NCBI RefSeq assembly: GCF_000313755.1
Contig: NZ_AMZB01000079.1
Span: forward strand, 38,824 to 102,823
Origin: Pseudomonas nitroreducens TX1
Lineage (GTDB): Bacteria; Pseudomonadota; Gammaproteobacteria; Pseudomonadales; Pseudomonadaceae
Direction of reading: 5' to 3'
DNA: 64,000 bases
The notes below the pieces were generated by a model. The model was not told the origin of the DNA. It was given only the letters and a program-made list of their open reading frames with translations, and made no database searches. A program made the translations under genes and the position numbers. Shown here piece after piece: positions 6,407 through 14,998 of this stretch. Position 1 is the first letter of the stretch, and each line of letters begins with the position of its first letter.

Positions 6407-6422
6407 GGAGGAGACCGCATGA
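6173..6422 (+). pseudogene. Out-of-frame C-terminal remnant of the cytosine methyltransferase
   Basis: In the frame starting at 6173 the translation reads SWPTPCHGSNHWGG, then RGTPTGKLYVNPDFWESLM, then GWPIGWTGIAPLAMARTREW, ending at a TGA (6420-6422) that overlaps the next ATG. This is the typical C-terminal end of phage Dcm proteins (MGWPxGWT). It is displaced by one frame from the catalytic half. The 4-bp stop-start overlap with the next gene shows that this frame was the original reading frame end. Confidence 0.7.
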
Positions 6423-7147
6423 CTACCAAGAACCTCACGCGATGCATCGAGGACGCCCTAGATGGAGCCTGTAGGGATGTCGATTCCATCGAGGAAATGG
6501 CCGCCATCATTGCAACCGCCGTCAGCGAAAGCCTGCAGTGGGTAGAATGCACCACGGCAGACGATGACGCCAGGGTACTGATGCCTTCCCCCGAGCTGCA
6601 GGAGCTGTACGAGGCCGCACGGACTGGCGACGAGGCGACATTGACCGTCAGCGCCAAAGCCTTGCGCGAAGCAATGCAGGCCCGCCCACCAGCTACACCA
6701 GTCGCCACCCTGCTGCCCGGAGATCCTGACGACGAACGCAATGGCCTTTGGCTCGATCGTAAGGATACGGCGAGGATGGCTCAGCTACCGGCAGGAACCA
6801 GGCTTTACACCCAGCATCCAGCCGCAACCCCTACCGGGCAGATCCTCGATCAGATCCACCTCGAACGCGCCCGCCAGGTGGCCGTCGAAGGCTGGACCCT
6901 CGCCCACGATGCCGAGCACGATGGTGGCCAGCTTGCCGACGCTGCTGGCTGCCTCGCCTTGTGGGCTGCTGGCCAGCCGTCGGAGCTTTGGCGCGTGATG
7001 TGGCCATGGGATAGCCAGTGGCTGAAACCCAGCAGCCCGCGCCGCCTGCTGATCAAGGCCGGCGCCCTCATCGTCGCCGAACTCGAACGCCTCGATCGCT
7101 GCGCCGAATTCGGAGTGCCGACGCCCAGCATGGTGAGAGACTTATGA
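6419..7147 (+). CDS. Conserved phage protein of unknown function
   Basis: Protein of 242 residues. The C-terminal 110 residues carry a pattern widespread in phages: an ERARQVAVEGWTLAHD motif, then EHDGGQLADAAGCLALWA, a WPWDSQWLKPSSPRR segment, and KAGALIVAELERLDR. The middle (TPVATLLPGDPDDERNGLW) resembles the leader of related tailed-phage ORFs. No biochemical role is known to me for the domain. The ATG overlaps the end of the original methyltransferase frame by 4 bp and the stop overlaps the next gene by 4 bp. The N-terminal 60 residues are acidic and helical, probably a separate small domain. Confidence 0.65.
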   Translation: MTTKNLTRCIEDALDGACRDVDSIEEMAAIIATAVSESLQWVECTTADDDARVLMPSPELQELYEAARTGDEATLTVSAKALREAMQARPPATPVATLLPGDPDDERNGLWLDRKDTARMAQLPAGTRLYTQHPAATPTGQILDQIHLERARQVAVEGWTLAHDAEHDGGQLADAAGCLALWAAGQPSELWRVMWPWDSQWLKPSSPRRLLIKAGALIVAELERLDRCAEFGVPTPSMVRDL

Positions 7148-7401
7148 CCCACACCAAACCTGTGCCCGGCCCTGCCTCCGAGTTCCTGACCGAGGCCGAA
7201 CTGTGCAGCATGCTGGGCGTCGTTTGGCCAAGTAAGCAGATCCAGTGGCTGCAGGCTCACCACTGGGTCTACGAGGTCAACGCCGCCGGACGCCCCATCG
7301 TCGGCCGCATCTACGCGCGTCTGAAGCTGGCCGGCGTGAAGCCCACCAGCTCGGCCGCTGTCGAGGAACCTTGGCAACTCGACTTGAGGGACGTCAGCTG
7401 A
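7144..7401 (+). CDS. DUF4224-type phage protein next to the integrase
   Basis: Protein of 85 residues. The core EFLTEAELCSMLGVVWPSK, then QIQWLQAHHWVYEVNAAGRP and IVGR matches DUF4224, a small family found immediately upstream of phage integrases in proteobacterial prophages. The fold suggests a winged-helix DNA-binding protein, so it may act as an excisionase-like partner or regulate integrase. The start overlaps the previous stop (ATGA) and its stop shares one base with the integrase ATG (TGATG), so the two are coupled. The excisionase role is inference. Confidence 0.7.
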   Translation: MTHTKPVPGPASEFLTEAELCSMLGVVWPSKQIQWLQAHHWVYEVNAAGRPIVGRIYARLKLAGVKPTSSAAVEEPWQLDLRDVS

Positions 7402-8474
7402 TGGGCCGCCCCCGCAAAAAGGAGAACAGCAACCTCCCCCCGCGCATGCTCAAACGCGTGCGCGTGTTGAAATCAGGTAAAGAATGGGTCGGCTACTACT
7501 ACCTTGGCCGCAAGGAGGACGGCAAGGTCAAGGAAATCCCTCTCGGGACCGACCTCGGCGAGGCGCTGCAGGAATGGGCACGCCTCGCCCGGGCAACACC
7601 TCCGAAAACCATCCGCTACATGTCGGAGCTGTTCGACCGCTACGAAAACGAGATCATCCCAACCAAGTCCAAGCGCTCCCAGGACGACAATCGAAAATAC
7701 GAGCTGCCGCGCCTGCGCAAGGCGTTCGATAAAGCCCCTATCGGCGCGATCACGCCCCAGGTGATTGCGCAGTACCGGGACGCACGGACGGCAAAAACAC
7801 GCGGCAATCGCGAGATTGCCCTCCTTTCCCACGTCTTTACTCTCGCGCGGGAATGGGGCTACCACGACGGCGCCAACCCCTGCGCCGGGGTCCGCCGCAA
7901 TAAAGAGCGCCCGCGGAGCTTTTATGCGGGCCACGACGTTTGGTCCGCCGTCTACGCCCAAGCCTGCCAGGAGCTGCGCGACGCAATGGATATGGCCTAT
8001 TTGGCTGGCCAGCGCCCAGCAGACACCCTCAAGGTGGCCACTGGCGACCTGACCCCGGATTTCCTGCTGGTCGCCCAGGGCAAGACGACGATAAAGCTGC
8101 GCGTGCGGCTGCACGTCGAGGGCGAAGCCACGGGGCTGGGCAAGTTCATCGACGGCCTACTGGAGCGCCGCAAGCTCGCCGGCATCACCAGCTCGACGCT
8201 GATCACCAACAGTCGGGGGTTGCGCCTGAGCTACCGCATGCTCGTCAACCGCTGGAACGAAGCACGCAACCAGGCTGCCGCAGCCGCGATCGAGGCCCAC
8301 GACAAGCCGCTGGCGGAGCGGATCAAGGCATTCGTGTTCAGCGACATACGCCCCAAAGCCGCGAGCGAGATCGAGGACATCGCTGACGCCAGCAAGCTGC
8401 TGGGCCACAGCAAAGAAGAGATTACGAAGAAGGTCTACCGCCGTGTCGGCGAAGTAGTCAAACCGACCCGCTAA
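7401..8474 (+). CDS. Tyrosine-type phage integrase
   Basis: Protein of 357 residues. Residues 1-60 are an arm-binding, beta-rich start (KSGKEWVGYYYLGRKEDGKV), about 68-160 a SAM-like core-binding domain, and 175-357 the catalytic domain. Visible active-site residues are Arg205 (AGQRPADTL), Arg317 (SDIRPKA, where Ser314 stands at the usual His of the H-x-x-R box), His336 (LLGHSKEE) and the nucleophile Tyr346 (KKVYRR). It would integrate and excise the prophage at an attachment site. The gene points at and ends 111 bp from the 3' end of tRNA-Cys, the usual arrangement when the attachment core is the tRNA 3' end. Confidence 0.92.
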   Translation: MGRPRKKENSNLPPRMLKRVRVLKSGKEWVGYYYLGRKEDGKVKEIPLGTDLGEALQEWARLARATPPKTIRYMSELFDRYENEIIPTKSKRSQDDNRKYELPRLRKAFDKAPIGAITPQVIAQYRDARTAKTRGNREIALLSHVFTLAREWGYHDGANPCAGVRRNKERPRSFYAGHDVWSAVYAQACQELRDAMDMAYLAGQRPADTLKVATGDLTPDFLLVAQGKTTIKLRVRLHVEGEATGLGKFIDGLLERRKLAGITSSTLITNSRGLRLSYRMLVNRWNEARNQAAAAAIEAHDKPLAERIKAFVFSDIRPKAASEIEDIADASKLLGHSKEEITKKVYRRVGEVVKPTR

Positions 8475-8585
8475 CCCTCCCCGCCGGGGCCGAGTAACGG
8501 AAACGATTCGAAAATAACGGAAATGATGCAGGAAAGGCAGAAAGCAAAAAGCCCCGTAAATGCTTGATCTACGGGGCTTTCTGTT
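8475..8585. other. Predicted prophage attachment-site region beside tRNA-Cys
   Basis: The 111 bp between the integrase stop and the tRNA-Cys 3' end contain two imperfect direct repeats (CGGAAACGATTCG and CGGAAATGATGC near 8508 and 8518) that could be integrase arm sites, then a terminator hairpin (8548-8580). The crossover core is expected in the tRNA 3' half, but the other attachment copy lies outside the window, so the exact core cannot be fixed. Confidence 0.4.
8548..8580 (-). terminator. Terminator of the tRNA-Gly/tRNA-Cys transcript
   Basis: Perfect 11-bp stem AAAGCCCCGTA / TACGGGGCTTT around an 11-nt loop. On the minus strand it ends in a T-rich run (TTTTTGCTTT), so it terminates the leftward tRNA transcript. 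If the prophage joins within tRNA-Cys, this terminator is supplied by the element. Confidence 0.8.
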
Positions 8586-8659
8586 TGGAGGCTGAGGTCG
8601 GAATCGAACCGGCGTTCACGGATTTGCAATCCGGTGCATAACCACTCTGCTACTCAGCC
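8586..8659 (-). tRNA. tRNA-Cys (GCA)
   Basis: A 74-nt cloverleaf on the minus strand. Acceptor stem GGCTGAG pairs with CTCAGCC, discriminator T, encoded CCA at 8586-8588. Anticodon loop TTGCAAA gives anticodon GCA. The T-loop is GGTTCGATTCC. It lies 35 nt downstream of tRNA-Gly and is the probable integration target of the prophage. Confidence 0.97.
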
Positions 8660-8694
8660 ATAACACGGATGACTCAAAGCGAATCATCAAAATC

Positions 8695-8770
<76 letters not shown>

Positions 8771-8838
8771 GTTGTCGTGTTGACGGGCGCCATTCTAACG
8801 TTTCAGAAATGCCTGTCAACTCCTTGATTCAAAAATAG

Positions 8839-9399
8839 TTATTTCTCTTTCGGGGTCGTATTCAGGTGCGGCCAGGCAGCCAACAGATAGTGCAGCATCG
8901 ACCACAAGGTAAGAATGGCAGCGACGATCAGAAGGGCATAGCCCACCAGGACCCAGAAGGTCATCAGCGGCGGATTGGCCAACAATATGACCAGCGCGAG
9001 CATCTGTGCCGCCGTCTTCCATTTGCCCAGGCTGGAAACAGCCACATGCGCCCGGGCTCCGATCTCGGCCATCCACTCACGCAGCGCCGATACCACAATC
9101 TCGCGGCCGATGATGATGGCAGCAGGCAGTGTCAGCCACAGGTTCGAGTGCTCCTCCACCAGCAGCACCAGTGCAGTGGCGACCATCAGCTTGTCCGCCA
9201 CCGGATCGAGGAAAGCGCCAAAGGGCGTGCTCTGTCCCAATCGGCGCGCCAGGTAGCCATCCAGCCAGTCGGTAGCGGCGGCAAGAGCGAAGACCGCACT
9301 GGCAGCCAGATGACTGGCCGGGAACGGGAGATAGAACAGCAGGATGAAGATCGGAATGAGCAGAACGCGGAGCAGTGTAAGCAGGTTCGGGATATTCAT
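8839..9399 (-). CDS. pgsA: CDP-diacylglycerol--glycerol-3-phosphate 3-phosphatidyltransferase
   Basis: Protein of 186 residues, the usual PgsA length. It makes phosphatidylglycerol phosphate from CDP-diacylglycerol and glycerol 3-phosphate at the inner membrane, the committed step to phosphatidylglycerol and cardiolipin. The CDP-alcohol phosphotransferase signature DGx2ARx8Gx3Dx3D is complete ([15 protein letters not shown], then AFLDPVAD, about 46-71). The N-terminus [16 protein letters not shown] is typical, and about four to five membrane helices follow. The gene lies 32 bp downstream of uvrC on the same strand and is followed by the tRNAs, as in other Pseudomonas. Confidence 0.96.
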   Translation of the reverse strand: MNIPNLLTLLRVLLIPIFILLFYLPFPASHLAASAVFALAAATDWLDGYLARRLGQSTPFGAFLDPVADKLMVATALVLLVEEHSNLWLTLPAAIIIGREIVVSALREWMAEIGARAHVAVSSLGKWKTAAQMLALVILLANPPLMTFWVLVGYALLIVAAILTLWSMLHYLLAAWPHLNTTPKEK

Positions 9400-9431
9400 C
9401 GGTCAGTAGGTCTGCGAGTTGAGCCGGCATT

Positions 9432-11258
9432 CTACTCGCTGTGCAGTGCAGCATAAATCTGCTCTGCCAGCTTTTTACTGATGCCGGGGGCCTTGGCGAT
9501 TTCTTCGATACTGGCTCTGCCCAATTCCTGCAACCCGCCAAAATGCTTGAGCAGGTCGCGGCGGCGCTTGGGTCCGACGCCAGCGACCTCCTCCAGGGTT
9601 GAAGTGCGGCGCGCCTTGCCCCGGCGGGCACGGTGCCCGGTGATGGCAAAGCGATGCGCCTCGTCGCGAATCTGCTGAATCAGATGCAAGGCCGGCGAGT
9701 CGGCGGGCAAGGTGAATTCGTGTTCGGCGTCATTGAGGTAAAGCGTCTCGAGGCCAGGCTTGCGGGTGACGCCCTTGGCGACACCGAGCAGCGTAAGTCC
9801 AACGACTGCCAACTCCTGAAGCACTTCCTGGGCCATCGCGAGCTGCCCCTTGCCGCCATCCACCAGGAGAATATCGGGCATCTTGCCCTCACCTTCCTTC
9901 AGACGGCTGAAACGACGCGTCAGTGCCTGGTGCATGGCGGCGTAATCATCGCCACCGGTAATGCCCTCGATATTGAAGCGCCGATAGTCCGACTTCAGGG
10001 CGCCCTCCGGCCCAAAGACCACGCAGGAAGCGACGGTCGCCTCGCCGCTGGAATGACTGATATCGAAGCATTCGAGGCGCTGCGGGGGCTCCGGCAGATC
10101 CAGCGCCTCACCCAGCGCATCGAAGCGTGCCGCCATGTGTTGGCGGTTCGCGAGGCGCGCGGCCAGCGCCTGTTCGGCATTGGTAACCGCCAGTTGTTGC
10201 CAGCGTGCACGCGTGCCTCGCACTCGCGGAGTGATTTCCAGCAGGCGGCCACGGGACTCCTCGATGGCCGCTGCGAGGACCGGGAAGTCTTCATGCACGG
10301 CGTTGACGATCAGTTCGTTCGGCAGATCGCGCTCGTGATGGCTGAGGTAGTACTGCCCGAGGAAGGCCAGCAGGACGTCGCCCACCTCCTCCTCGATCGC
10401 CACCTGCGGGAAGAAATTCTTGCTGCCCAGCACCCGACCGCCGCGCACGCTTATCAGGTGCACGCAGGCGCCGCCCGGGGTGACGATGGCTGCCACCACA
10501 TCGACATTGCCCGTGCCGAACTCCATGCTCTGCTGGTCCTGCACTCGGCGCAGAATCTGCACTTGGTCGCGCAACTCCGCCGCCTTCTCGAAGTCCAGGC
10601 GCATCGCCGCCTGCTCCATGCTGGTGGACAACTCTTCGGCCAGCACATTGCTTCGTCCTTCGAGAAACATGATCGAGTGACGCACGTCTTCGGCGTACTC
10701 CTCCTCGCTCACCAGCCCGACGCAAGGAGCCTTGCAACGCTTGATCTGGTATTGCAGGCACGGACGCGTGCGGTTGCGGTAGTAGCTATCCTCGCATTGG
10801 CGCACGAAGAATGCCTTCTGCAGCAACGCCAGGCTTTCGCGAATGGCGCCGGCGCTGGGGTATGGGCCAAAGTAACGCCCTTTGGCCTTCTTGGCACCCC
10901 GGTGGATAGTCAGGCGCGGGAACGGGTCCTCGCTCGACAGGAAGACGTAGGGATACGACTTATCGTCGCGCAGGAGAATGTTGTAAGGCGGTCGCCATTC
11001 CTTGATCAGCGTCTGCTCGAGCAGCAGCGCCTCGGTCTCGTTGGCAGTAATGGTGGTCTCGACCTGGGCGATTTTCGCCACCAGGGCGGCCGTCTTGGGC
11101 GCCAGGCCGGATTTGCGGAAATAACTGGAGAGACGCTTCTTGAGGTCCTTCGCCTTGCCGACGTACAGCAGCTTGGCCTCGGCATCGAACATGCGATAAA
11201 CGCCCGGCCGTCCGCTGCACGTCGCCAGGAAGGCCGCCGAATCGAACGCTTGCACCAT
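9432..11258 (-). CDS. uvrC: Excinuclease ABC subunit C
   Basis: Protein of 608 residues, the normal UvrC length. It makes both incisions in nucleotide excision repair with UvrA and UvrB. The GIY-YIG nuclease is at about 16-95 (GVYRMFD and [14 protein letters not shown]). A Cys-containing segment ([15 protein letters not shown]) follows at about 167-181, then a UVR motif near 205-240 ([20 protein letters not shown]) that contacts UvrB, an RNase H-like domain ([22 protein letters not shown]), and a C-terminal helix-hairpin-helix pair ([17 protein letters not shown]). It lies 2 bp downstream of gacA, the conserved gacA-uvrC operon. Confidence 0.97.
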   Translation of the reverse strand: MVQAFDSAAFLATCSGRPGVYRMFDAEAKLLYVGKAKDLKKRLSSYFRKSGLAPKTAALVAKIAQVETTITANETEALLLEQTLIKEWRPPYNILLRDDKSYPYVFLSSEDPFPRLTIHRGAKKAKGRYFGPYPSAGAIRESLALLQKAFFVRQCEDSYYRNRTRPCLQYQIKRCKAPCVGLVSEEEYAEDVRHSIMFLEGRSNVLAEELSTSMEQAAMRLDFEKAAELRDQVQILRRVQDQQSMEFGTGNVDVVAAIVTPGGACVHLISVRGGRVLGSKNFFPQVAIEEEVGDVLLAFLGQYYLSHHERDLPNELIVNAVHEDFPVLAAAIEESRGRLLEITPRVRGTRARWQQLAVTNAEQALAARLANRQHMAARFDALGEALDLPEPPQRLECFDISHSSGEATVASCVVFGPEGALKSDYRRFNIEGITGGDDYAAMHQALTRRFSRLKEGEGKMPDILLVDGGKGQLAMAQEVLQELAVVGLTLLGVAKGVTRKPGLETLYLNDAEHEFTLPADSPALHLIQQIRDEAHRFAITGHRARRGKARRTSTLEEVAGVGPKRRRDLLKHFGGLQELGRASIEEIAKAPGISKKLAEQIYAALHSE

Positions 11259-11260
11259 GA

Positions 11261-11905
11261 TCAGTTGCTGGCGTCGACCATGCCGTGCCGAACAGCCAGC
11301 AACGCCAGCTCTACGTCACTGGTGATCGAGAGTTTTTCGAAAATGCGGTAGCGGTAGGTATTCACGGTCTTGGGCGAGAGGCACAGCTTGTCCGAAATGC
11401 TCTGCACCTTATGGCAGTTCGCGATCATCAGCGCGATCTGGATTTCGCGCTCGGACAAGGTATCGAACGGCGATGCGTTTCTTTCCGGCTCGAAGGATTT
11501 CAGCGCAAGGTTCTGGGCTATTTGTGGGCTGATATAGCGCTGGCCGGCAAACACCTGGCGAATGGCCTGGACCATCTCGTCCAGGGCGGCGCCCTTGGTG
11601 AGGTAACCGGCCGCGCCCGCTTGCATCAGGCGGGTCGGGAAGGGGTCTTCCTCGCAAACCGTCACCACCACGACACGCACGTCGGGCTGGCTGCGCAGCA
11701 GCTTGCGAGTAGCTTCGAGACCGCCGATGCCTGGCATCTTCACATCCATCAGCACGACGTCAGGCTTGAGCTCGCGAGCCAGTTGCAGCCCTCGCTCGCC
11801 GGAGTCGGCCTGCCCGACGACCTGCAGGCCGTCGATGTCAGCCAGCATGCGGGTAATTCCGGTGCGCACCAGATCGTGATCATCGACCACCAGCACCTTA
11901 ATCAC
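11261..11905 (-). CDS. gacA: GacA/UvrY response regulator
   Basis: Protein of 214 residues with a receiver domain (1-120; Asp8/Asp9, phospho-acceptor Asp54 in LMDVKMPG, Lys near 107) and a LuxR-type helix-turn-helix (about 150-205; [29 protein letters not shown]). It is phosphorylated by GacS and activates small RNAs of the RsmY/RsmZ type that titrate RsmA, controlling secondary metabolism and virulence. Placement directly upstream of uvrC is the diagnostic context. Start [16 protein letters not shown] is the family N-terminus. Confidence 0.96.
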   Translation of the reverse strand: MIKVLVVDDHDLVRTGITRMLADIDGLQVVGQADSGERGLQLARELKPDVVLMDVKMPGIGGLEATRKLLRSQPDVRVVVVTVCEEDPFPTRLMQAGAAGYLTKGAALDEMVQAIRQVFAGQRYISPQIAQNLALKSFEPERNASPFDTLSEREIQIALMIANCHKVQSISDKLCLSPKTVNTYRYRIFEKLSITSDVELALLAVRHGMVDASN

Positions 11906-12140
11906 GCAGCACCCCTTGAACAGAATGGAATGGCGAGCCCCGAAAAGAGACTCCGAACAATTGCCGAACCTTAACAGAAAGCGGCTCTACGACCTAGCTT
12001 GGAAGCGGTTCGCCAAAATGCAAGCGCCAGAGAAATGCAGCGCAGGTGGGATAAATGCTGACAGATGCTTGCCGGGCCGTCTAGGACGGCCGTACCGGGA
12101 ATTCTTTACCAGGAAGGAACGATGGCAATACAGATGGATC

Positions 12141-12404
12141 TCAGGCTTCGACGGCATCCAGCAGGGCCCAGGGCTTGTAGCCTGCGGCGCGCGCTGCCTT
12201 TTCCGCTTCCAGGATCGCCTCGGTGCGGCTCAATGAGCGCGAACGATGCTCGAAGCGAAATGCGGGCCCGCTGTCTGCGCGCACACTCAGAACAATCAAA
12301 TAGCCCCGCATGGGATTACTGGCTTCCCGAGTGGTTTTCACTTTCCTCGGAGCAACGCCCAGCGCTTCACGCATCTGCCGCTCGAGATCTTCGACTTGGT
12401 TCAT
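12141..12404 (-). CDS. Conserved hypothetical protein
   Basis: Protein of 87 residues between gacA and tRNA-Ser. Two charged helices (NQVEDLERQMREALG at the start, RTEAILEAEKAARAAGYKPW near the end) flank a strand-rich middle (MRGYLIVLSVRADSGPAFRFEHRSRSL). This resembles small alpha/beta Pseudomonas proteins of unknown function. There is no strong ribosome-binding site before the ATG. The opposite strand is also open across this stretch, but the minus-strand peptide looks more protein-like. Confidence 0.6.
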   Translation of the reverse strand: MNQVEDLERQMREALGVAPRKVKTTREASNPMRGYLIVLSVRADSGPAFRFEHRSRSLSRTEAILEAEKAARAAGYKPWALLDAVEA

Positions 12405-12573
12405 TCAGAGTTTTCCGAAGGGTGGTACTTGAAGTTTAACTGAGCGGATCAGCGTCCTACAGAAGCATCTATCGGGATGACCGACTTTTCTGACATTCAT
12501 CACTTAATCGCCGACCCGCGAGTTAAGAGGGGGCAAGCTGCCGGCGCGCCCGACAGCAATTGCCCATAAACGC

Positions 12574-12598
12574 GAAAGCCCCGCATGGCGGGGCTTTC
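12574..12598 (-). terminator. Terminator downstream of tRNA-Ser
   Basis: Stem GAAAGCCCCGC / GCGGGGCTTTC with a 3-nt loop, 14 nt past the tRNA-Ser 3' end on the minus strand. The T-run is short. Confidence 0.75.
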
Positions 12599-12611
12599 AA
12601 CGTTGTAATAG

Positions 12612-12699
12612 TGGCGGAAGCGTAGAGATTCGAACTCTAGGACAGTTGCCCGTCGACGGTTTTCAAGACCGTTGCCTTAAACCACTCGGCCACGCTTCC
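12612..12699 (-). tRNA. tRNA-Ser (TGA)
   Basis: An 88-nt class II cloverleaf on the minus strand. Acceptor GGAAGCG pairs with CGCTTCC, discriminator G, encoded CCA. Anticodon loop CTTGAAA gives TGA. A long variable arm (CGTCGACGGGCAACTGTCCT region) is typical of serine tRNAs. Confidence 0.96.
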
Positions 12700-12833
12700 A
12701 CATGAGCGGGCGGCAATATTACCGGATCGCAACACACTGTCAAACTCTGATGATTCAGCACGCTTTTTCGTCTGTTATGATTGGCACCACTACGGTCATG
12801 GATCCGTATCCCGCTTAACAGGAGTGTCTCGAC

Positions 12834-13499
12834 ATGCAAGAACGGCAATATCTCGACTCCACAGCCGTGGAGCAGAAAGAGGTCAGCGGCGTCCTGCGCA
12901 ATACCTACGGCCTGTTGGCCCTGACCCTGGCCTTCAGCGGCCTGGTGGCCTACGCCTCGCAGCAACTGCGCCTGCCCTACCTGGGCCCCATCGTTACTCT
13001 GCTTGGCTTCTACGGCCTGTTCTTCCTCACCGTGAAGCTGCGCAACAGCGGCTGGGGCCTGGTCAGCACCTTCGCCCTCACCGGCTTCATGGGCTACACC
13101 CTCGGCCCGATCCTGAACATGTACCTGGGCATGGCCAATGGTGCGAGCGTGATCTCGTCGGCCTTCTTCATGACCGCCCTGGTGTTCTTCGGCCTGTCCG
13201 CCTACGTACTGACGACCCGCAAGGACATGAGTTTCCTGTCCGGCTTCATCACCGCGGGCTTCTTCGTGCTGCTGGGCGCCGTGCTGGTTTCGCTGTTCTT
13301 CCAGATCAGTGGCCTGCAACTGGCCATCAGCGTCGGCTTCGTGCTGTTCTCCTCGGCGATGATCCTGTTCCAGACCAGCGCGATCATCCACGGTGGCGAG
13401 CGCAACTACATCATGGCCACCATCAGCCTGTACGTGTCGATCTACAACCTGTTCATCAGCCTGTTGCAGATCTTCGGCATCATGGGCAGCGACGACTGA
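12834..13499 (+). CDS. yccA: Bax inhibitor-1/YccA family inner-membrane protein
   Basis: Protein of 221 residues with about seven hydrophobic helices after a 25-residue polar N-terminus, and the BI-1 family C-terminal pattern (SLYVSIYNLFISLLQIFGI). In E. coli YccA is a substrate and modulator of the FtsH protease, and BI-1 proteins can leak cations. SD AGGAGTG precedes the ATG, and TATGAT (12776-12781) is a candidate -10. It stands alone with its own terminator and precedes tusDCBE, the same order as PA2604-PA2608. Confidence 0.92.
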   Translation: MQERQYLDSTAVEQKEVSGVLRNTYGLLALTLAFSGLVAYASQQLRLPYLGPIVTLLGFYGLFFLTVKLRNSGWGLVSTFALTGFMGYTLGPILNMYLGMANGASVISSAFFMTALVFFGLSAYVLTTRKDMSFLSGFITAGFFVLLGAVLVSLFFQISGLQLAISVGFVLFSSAMILFQTSAIIHGGERNYIMATISLYVSIYNLFISLLQIFGIMGSDD

Positions 13500-13514
13500 T
13501 CGTCACGCCCCAGG

Positions 13515-13541
13515 AAAAAGCCCGTCTCGACGGGCTTTTTT
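13515..13541 (+). terminator. Terminator after yccA
   Basis: Stem AAAAAGCCCG / CGGGCTTTTT with a 6-nt loop (TCTCGA) followed by T-run, 15 bp past the yccA stop. Confidence 0.9.
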
Positions 13542-13612
13542 CATTTTCAGCGCGGCAAACATCCGCGTAGCGCCGTATCATTCAGCGAAAATTCGCCGAT
13601 CAGGCCCGCTCC

Positions 13613-14005
13613 ATGAAGTTCGTCATCGCCCTCTTCTCCCCGCCGCACTCGCCGGCAGCCCGACGAGCCCTGCGCTTTGCCGAGGCCGCATTGGCCGGCG
13701 GCCATGAAATTACCCGTCTGTTTTTCTATCAGGACGGCGTGCACAGCGCTTCGGCGAATGCCGTTGCCAGCCAGGATGAGCTGGACGTCGCCGCTGCGTG
13801 GACACGCTTTGTCGCCGATCACCGGCTGGACGGAGTGGTCTGCATTGCCGCCGCGCTGCGTCGGGGCGTGCTCAATCCAGAGGAAGCCAGCCGCTATTCC
13901 CGTCCTGCTGCAAACCTGCAGGCGCCCTGGGATCTTTCCGGCCTCGGCCAGCTGCATGAAGCCGCGCAACTGGCAGACCGTCTGGTCTGCTTTGGAGGCA
14001 ACTGA
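13613..14005 (+). CDS. tusD: Sulfurtransferase complex subunit TusD
   Basis: Protein of 130 residues, DsrE family. It carries the persulfide in the TusBCD relay that takes sulfur from TusA and passes it to TusE for 2-thiolation of U34 in Lys, Glu and Gln tRNAs. The catalytic cysteine is Cys77 (DGVVCIAAALRRGV). An ALFSPPHSPAARRALRFAEAAL Rossmann-like start is present. Its stop shares a base with the tusC start. Sequential tusDCBE order is preserved, and the acceptor enzyme MnmA is encoded 21 kb downstream. Confidence 0.94.
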   Translation: MKFVIALFSPPHSPAARRALRFAEAALAGGHEITRLFFYQDGVHSASANAVASQDELDVAAAWTRFVADHRLDGVVCIAAALRRGVLNPEEASRYSRPAANLQAPWDLSGLGQLHEAAQLADRLVCFGGN

Positions 14006-14364
14006 TGGCCAAGTCCCTTTTGATCATCAGCCGCCAAGCGCCCTGGGCCGGCCCCGCCGCCCGCGAGGCGCTGGATATTGCCCTGGCCGGCGGCGCCTTC
14101 GACCTGCCGATCTCCATGCTCTTCCTCGATGATGGCGTGTTCCAGCTTGCACCCGATCAACGCCCCAGCAGGGTCGAACAGAAAGACTTGCAGGCCAACC
14201 TGCAAGCCCTGCCACTGTTCGGCGTGGAAGCGCTCTATACCAGCAGCCGCAGCCTTGCCGAACGCGGGCTGGATGACGCCAGCCTGACACTGCCGGCCCG
14301 AGCGCTGGACGATGTCGCGCTGCGCAATCTGCTGCAGACTCACGAACAGGTGATCACGATCTGA
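14005..14364 (+). CDS. tusC: Sulfurtransferase complex subunit TusC
   Basis: Protein of 119 residues, DsrF-like. A structural subunit of the TusBCD hexamer. SLLIISRQAPWAGPAAREALDIALAGGAFDLP is the family N-terminal strand-helix, and the FLDDGVFQL motif follows. The catalytic cysteine of TusD is absent here, as expected. The gene is coupled to both neighbours by one-base stop-start sharing. Confidence 0.93.
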   Translation: MAKSLLIISRQAPWAGPAAREALDIALAGGAFDLPISMLFLDDGVFQLAPDQRPSRVEQKDLQANLQALPLFGVEALYTSSRSLAERGLDDASLTLPARALDDVALRNLLQTHEQVITI

Positions 14365-14666
14365 TGGCCATTCTCCACCTGCTCTCGCACTCCCCGTTCA
14401 ATGACGGCCGGCTCGCCAGCTGCCTGCACCTGCTCGGGCCCGACGATGGCCTGCTGCTGACCGGCGACGCTGTCTACGCATTGCGCGACGGCACCGCCCC
14501 CTGCCAGGCGCTGGAGCTGATGCCCTCGGCCAATGCGCTCTTCGCCCTGCTGGAAGACCTGCAAGCCCGCGGCATGGATGATGTGCCCGCCCGCGTCGTT
14601 GCAGTGGACTACCCAGGCTTCGTCGAACTCTGCACGCGCTTCGACAAGGTGAACGCCTGGCTATGA
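14364..14666 (+). CDS. tusB: Sulfurtransferase complex subunit TusB
   Basis: Protein of 100 residues, DsrH-like, the smallest member of the TusBCD complex. Visible features are MAILHLLSHSPFND, a GPDDGLLLTGDAVYAL segment characteristic of TusB/DsrH, and a C-terminal VDYPGFVELCTRFDKVNAWL. It overlaps tusE by 4 bp (ATGA). Confidence 0.92.
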   Translation: MAILHLLSHSPFNDGRLASCLHLLGPDDGLLLTGDAVYALRDGTAPCQALELMPSANALFALLEDLQARGMDDVPARVVAVDYPGFVELCTRFDKVNAWL

Positions 14667-14998
14667 GCACCCTACTGGTCAACGGCCACTCCCTGCCGCT
14701 GGATAAGGACGGCTATCTGGTCGATCTCAACGACTGGAGCGATGCCGTTGCCGAAGCGCTGGCGCACAACGAGGGCCTGCACCTGACTCCGGAGCACTGG
14801 GAAATCCTCCTGCTGCTGCGCGAGTTCTACGGCGAGTTCCAGCTGTCGCCGGCCAATCGCCCGCTGATAAAGTACGTGGCCCAGAAGCTGGGCGCGGAAA
14901 AAGGCAGCAGCCTGCACCTCAACCTTCTGTTCAAAGGCACACCGGCCAAGCTTGCCGCCAAGCTAGCCGGCCTGCCGAAGCCGACCAATTGCCTATGA
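14663..14998 (+). CDS. tusE: TusE/DsrC-type sulfur carrier
   Basis: Protein of 111 residues, DsrC/gamma-subunit family. It accepts the persulfide from TusD and delivers it to MnmA bound to tRNA. The catalytic Cys is the penultimate residue (Cys110 in TNCL). Core motifs are DLNDWSDAVAEALAHNEG and LTPEHWEILLLLREFYGEF. The conserved second Cys of dissimilatory DsrC is not seen, which fits the tRNA-thiolation branch. The stop overlaps the next ATG (ATGA). Confidence 0.94.
   Translation: MSTLLVNGHSLPLDKDGYLVDLNDWSDAVAEALAHNEGLHLTPEHWEILLLLREFYGEFQLSPANRPLIKYVAQKLGAEKGSSLHLNLLFKGTPAKLAAKLAGLPKPTNCL

Noticed and set aside
12065..12439. Rightward frame opposite the small gene at 12141-12404
   Set aside because: Composition is Arg/Pro/Ser-rich; the minus-strand peptide has a better strand-helix pattern.
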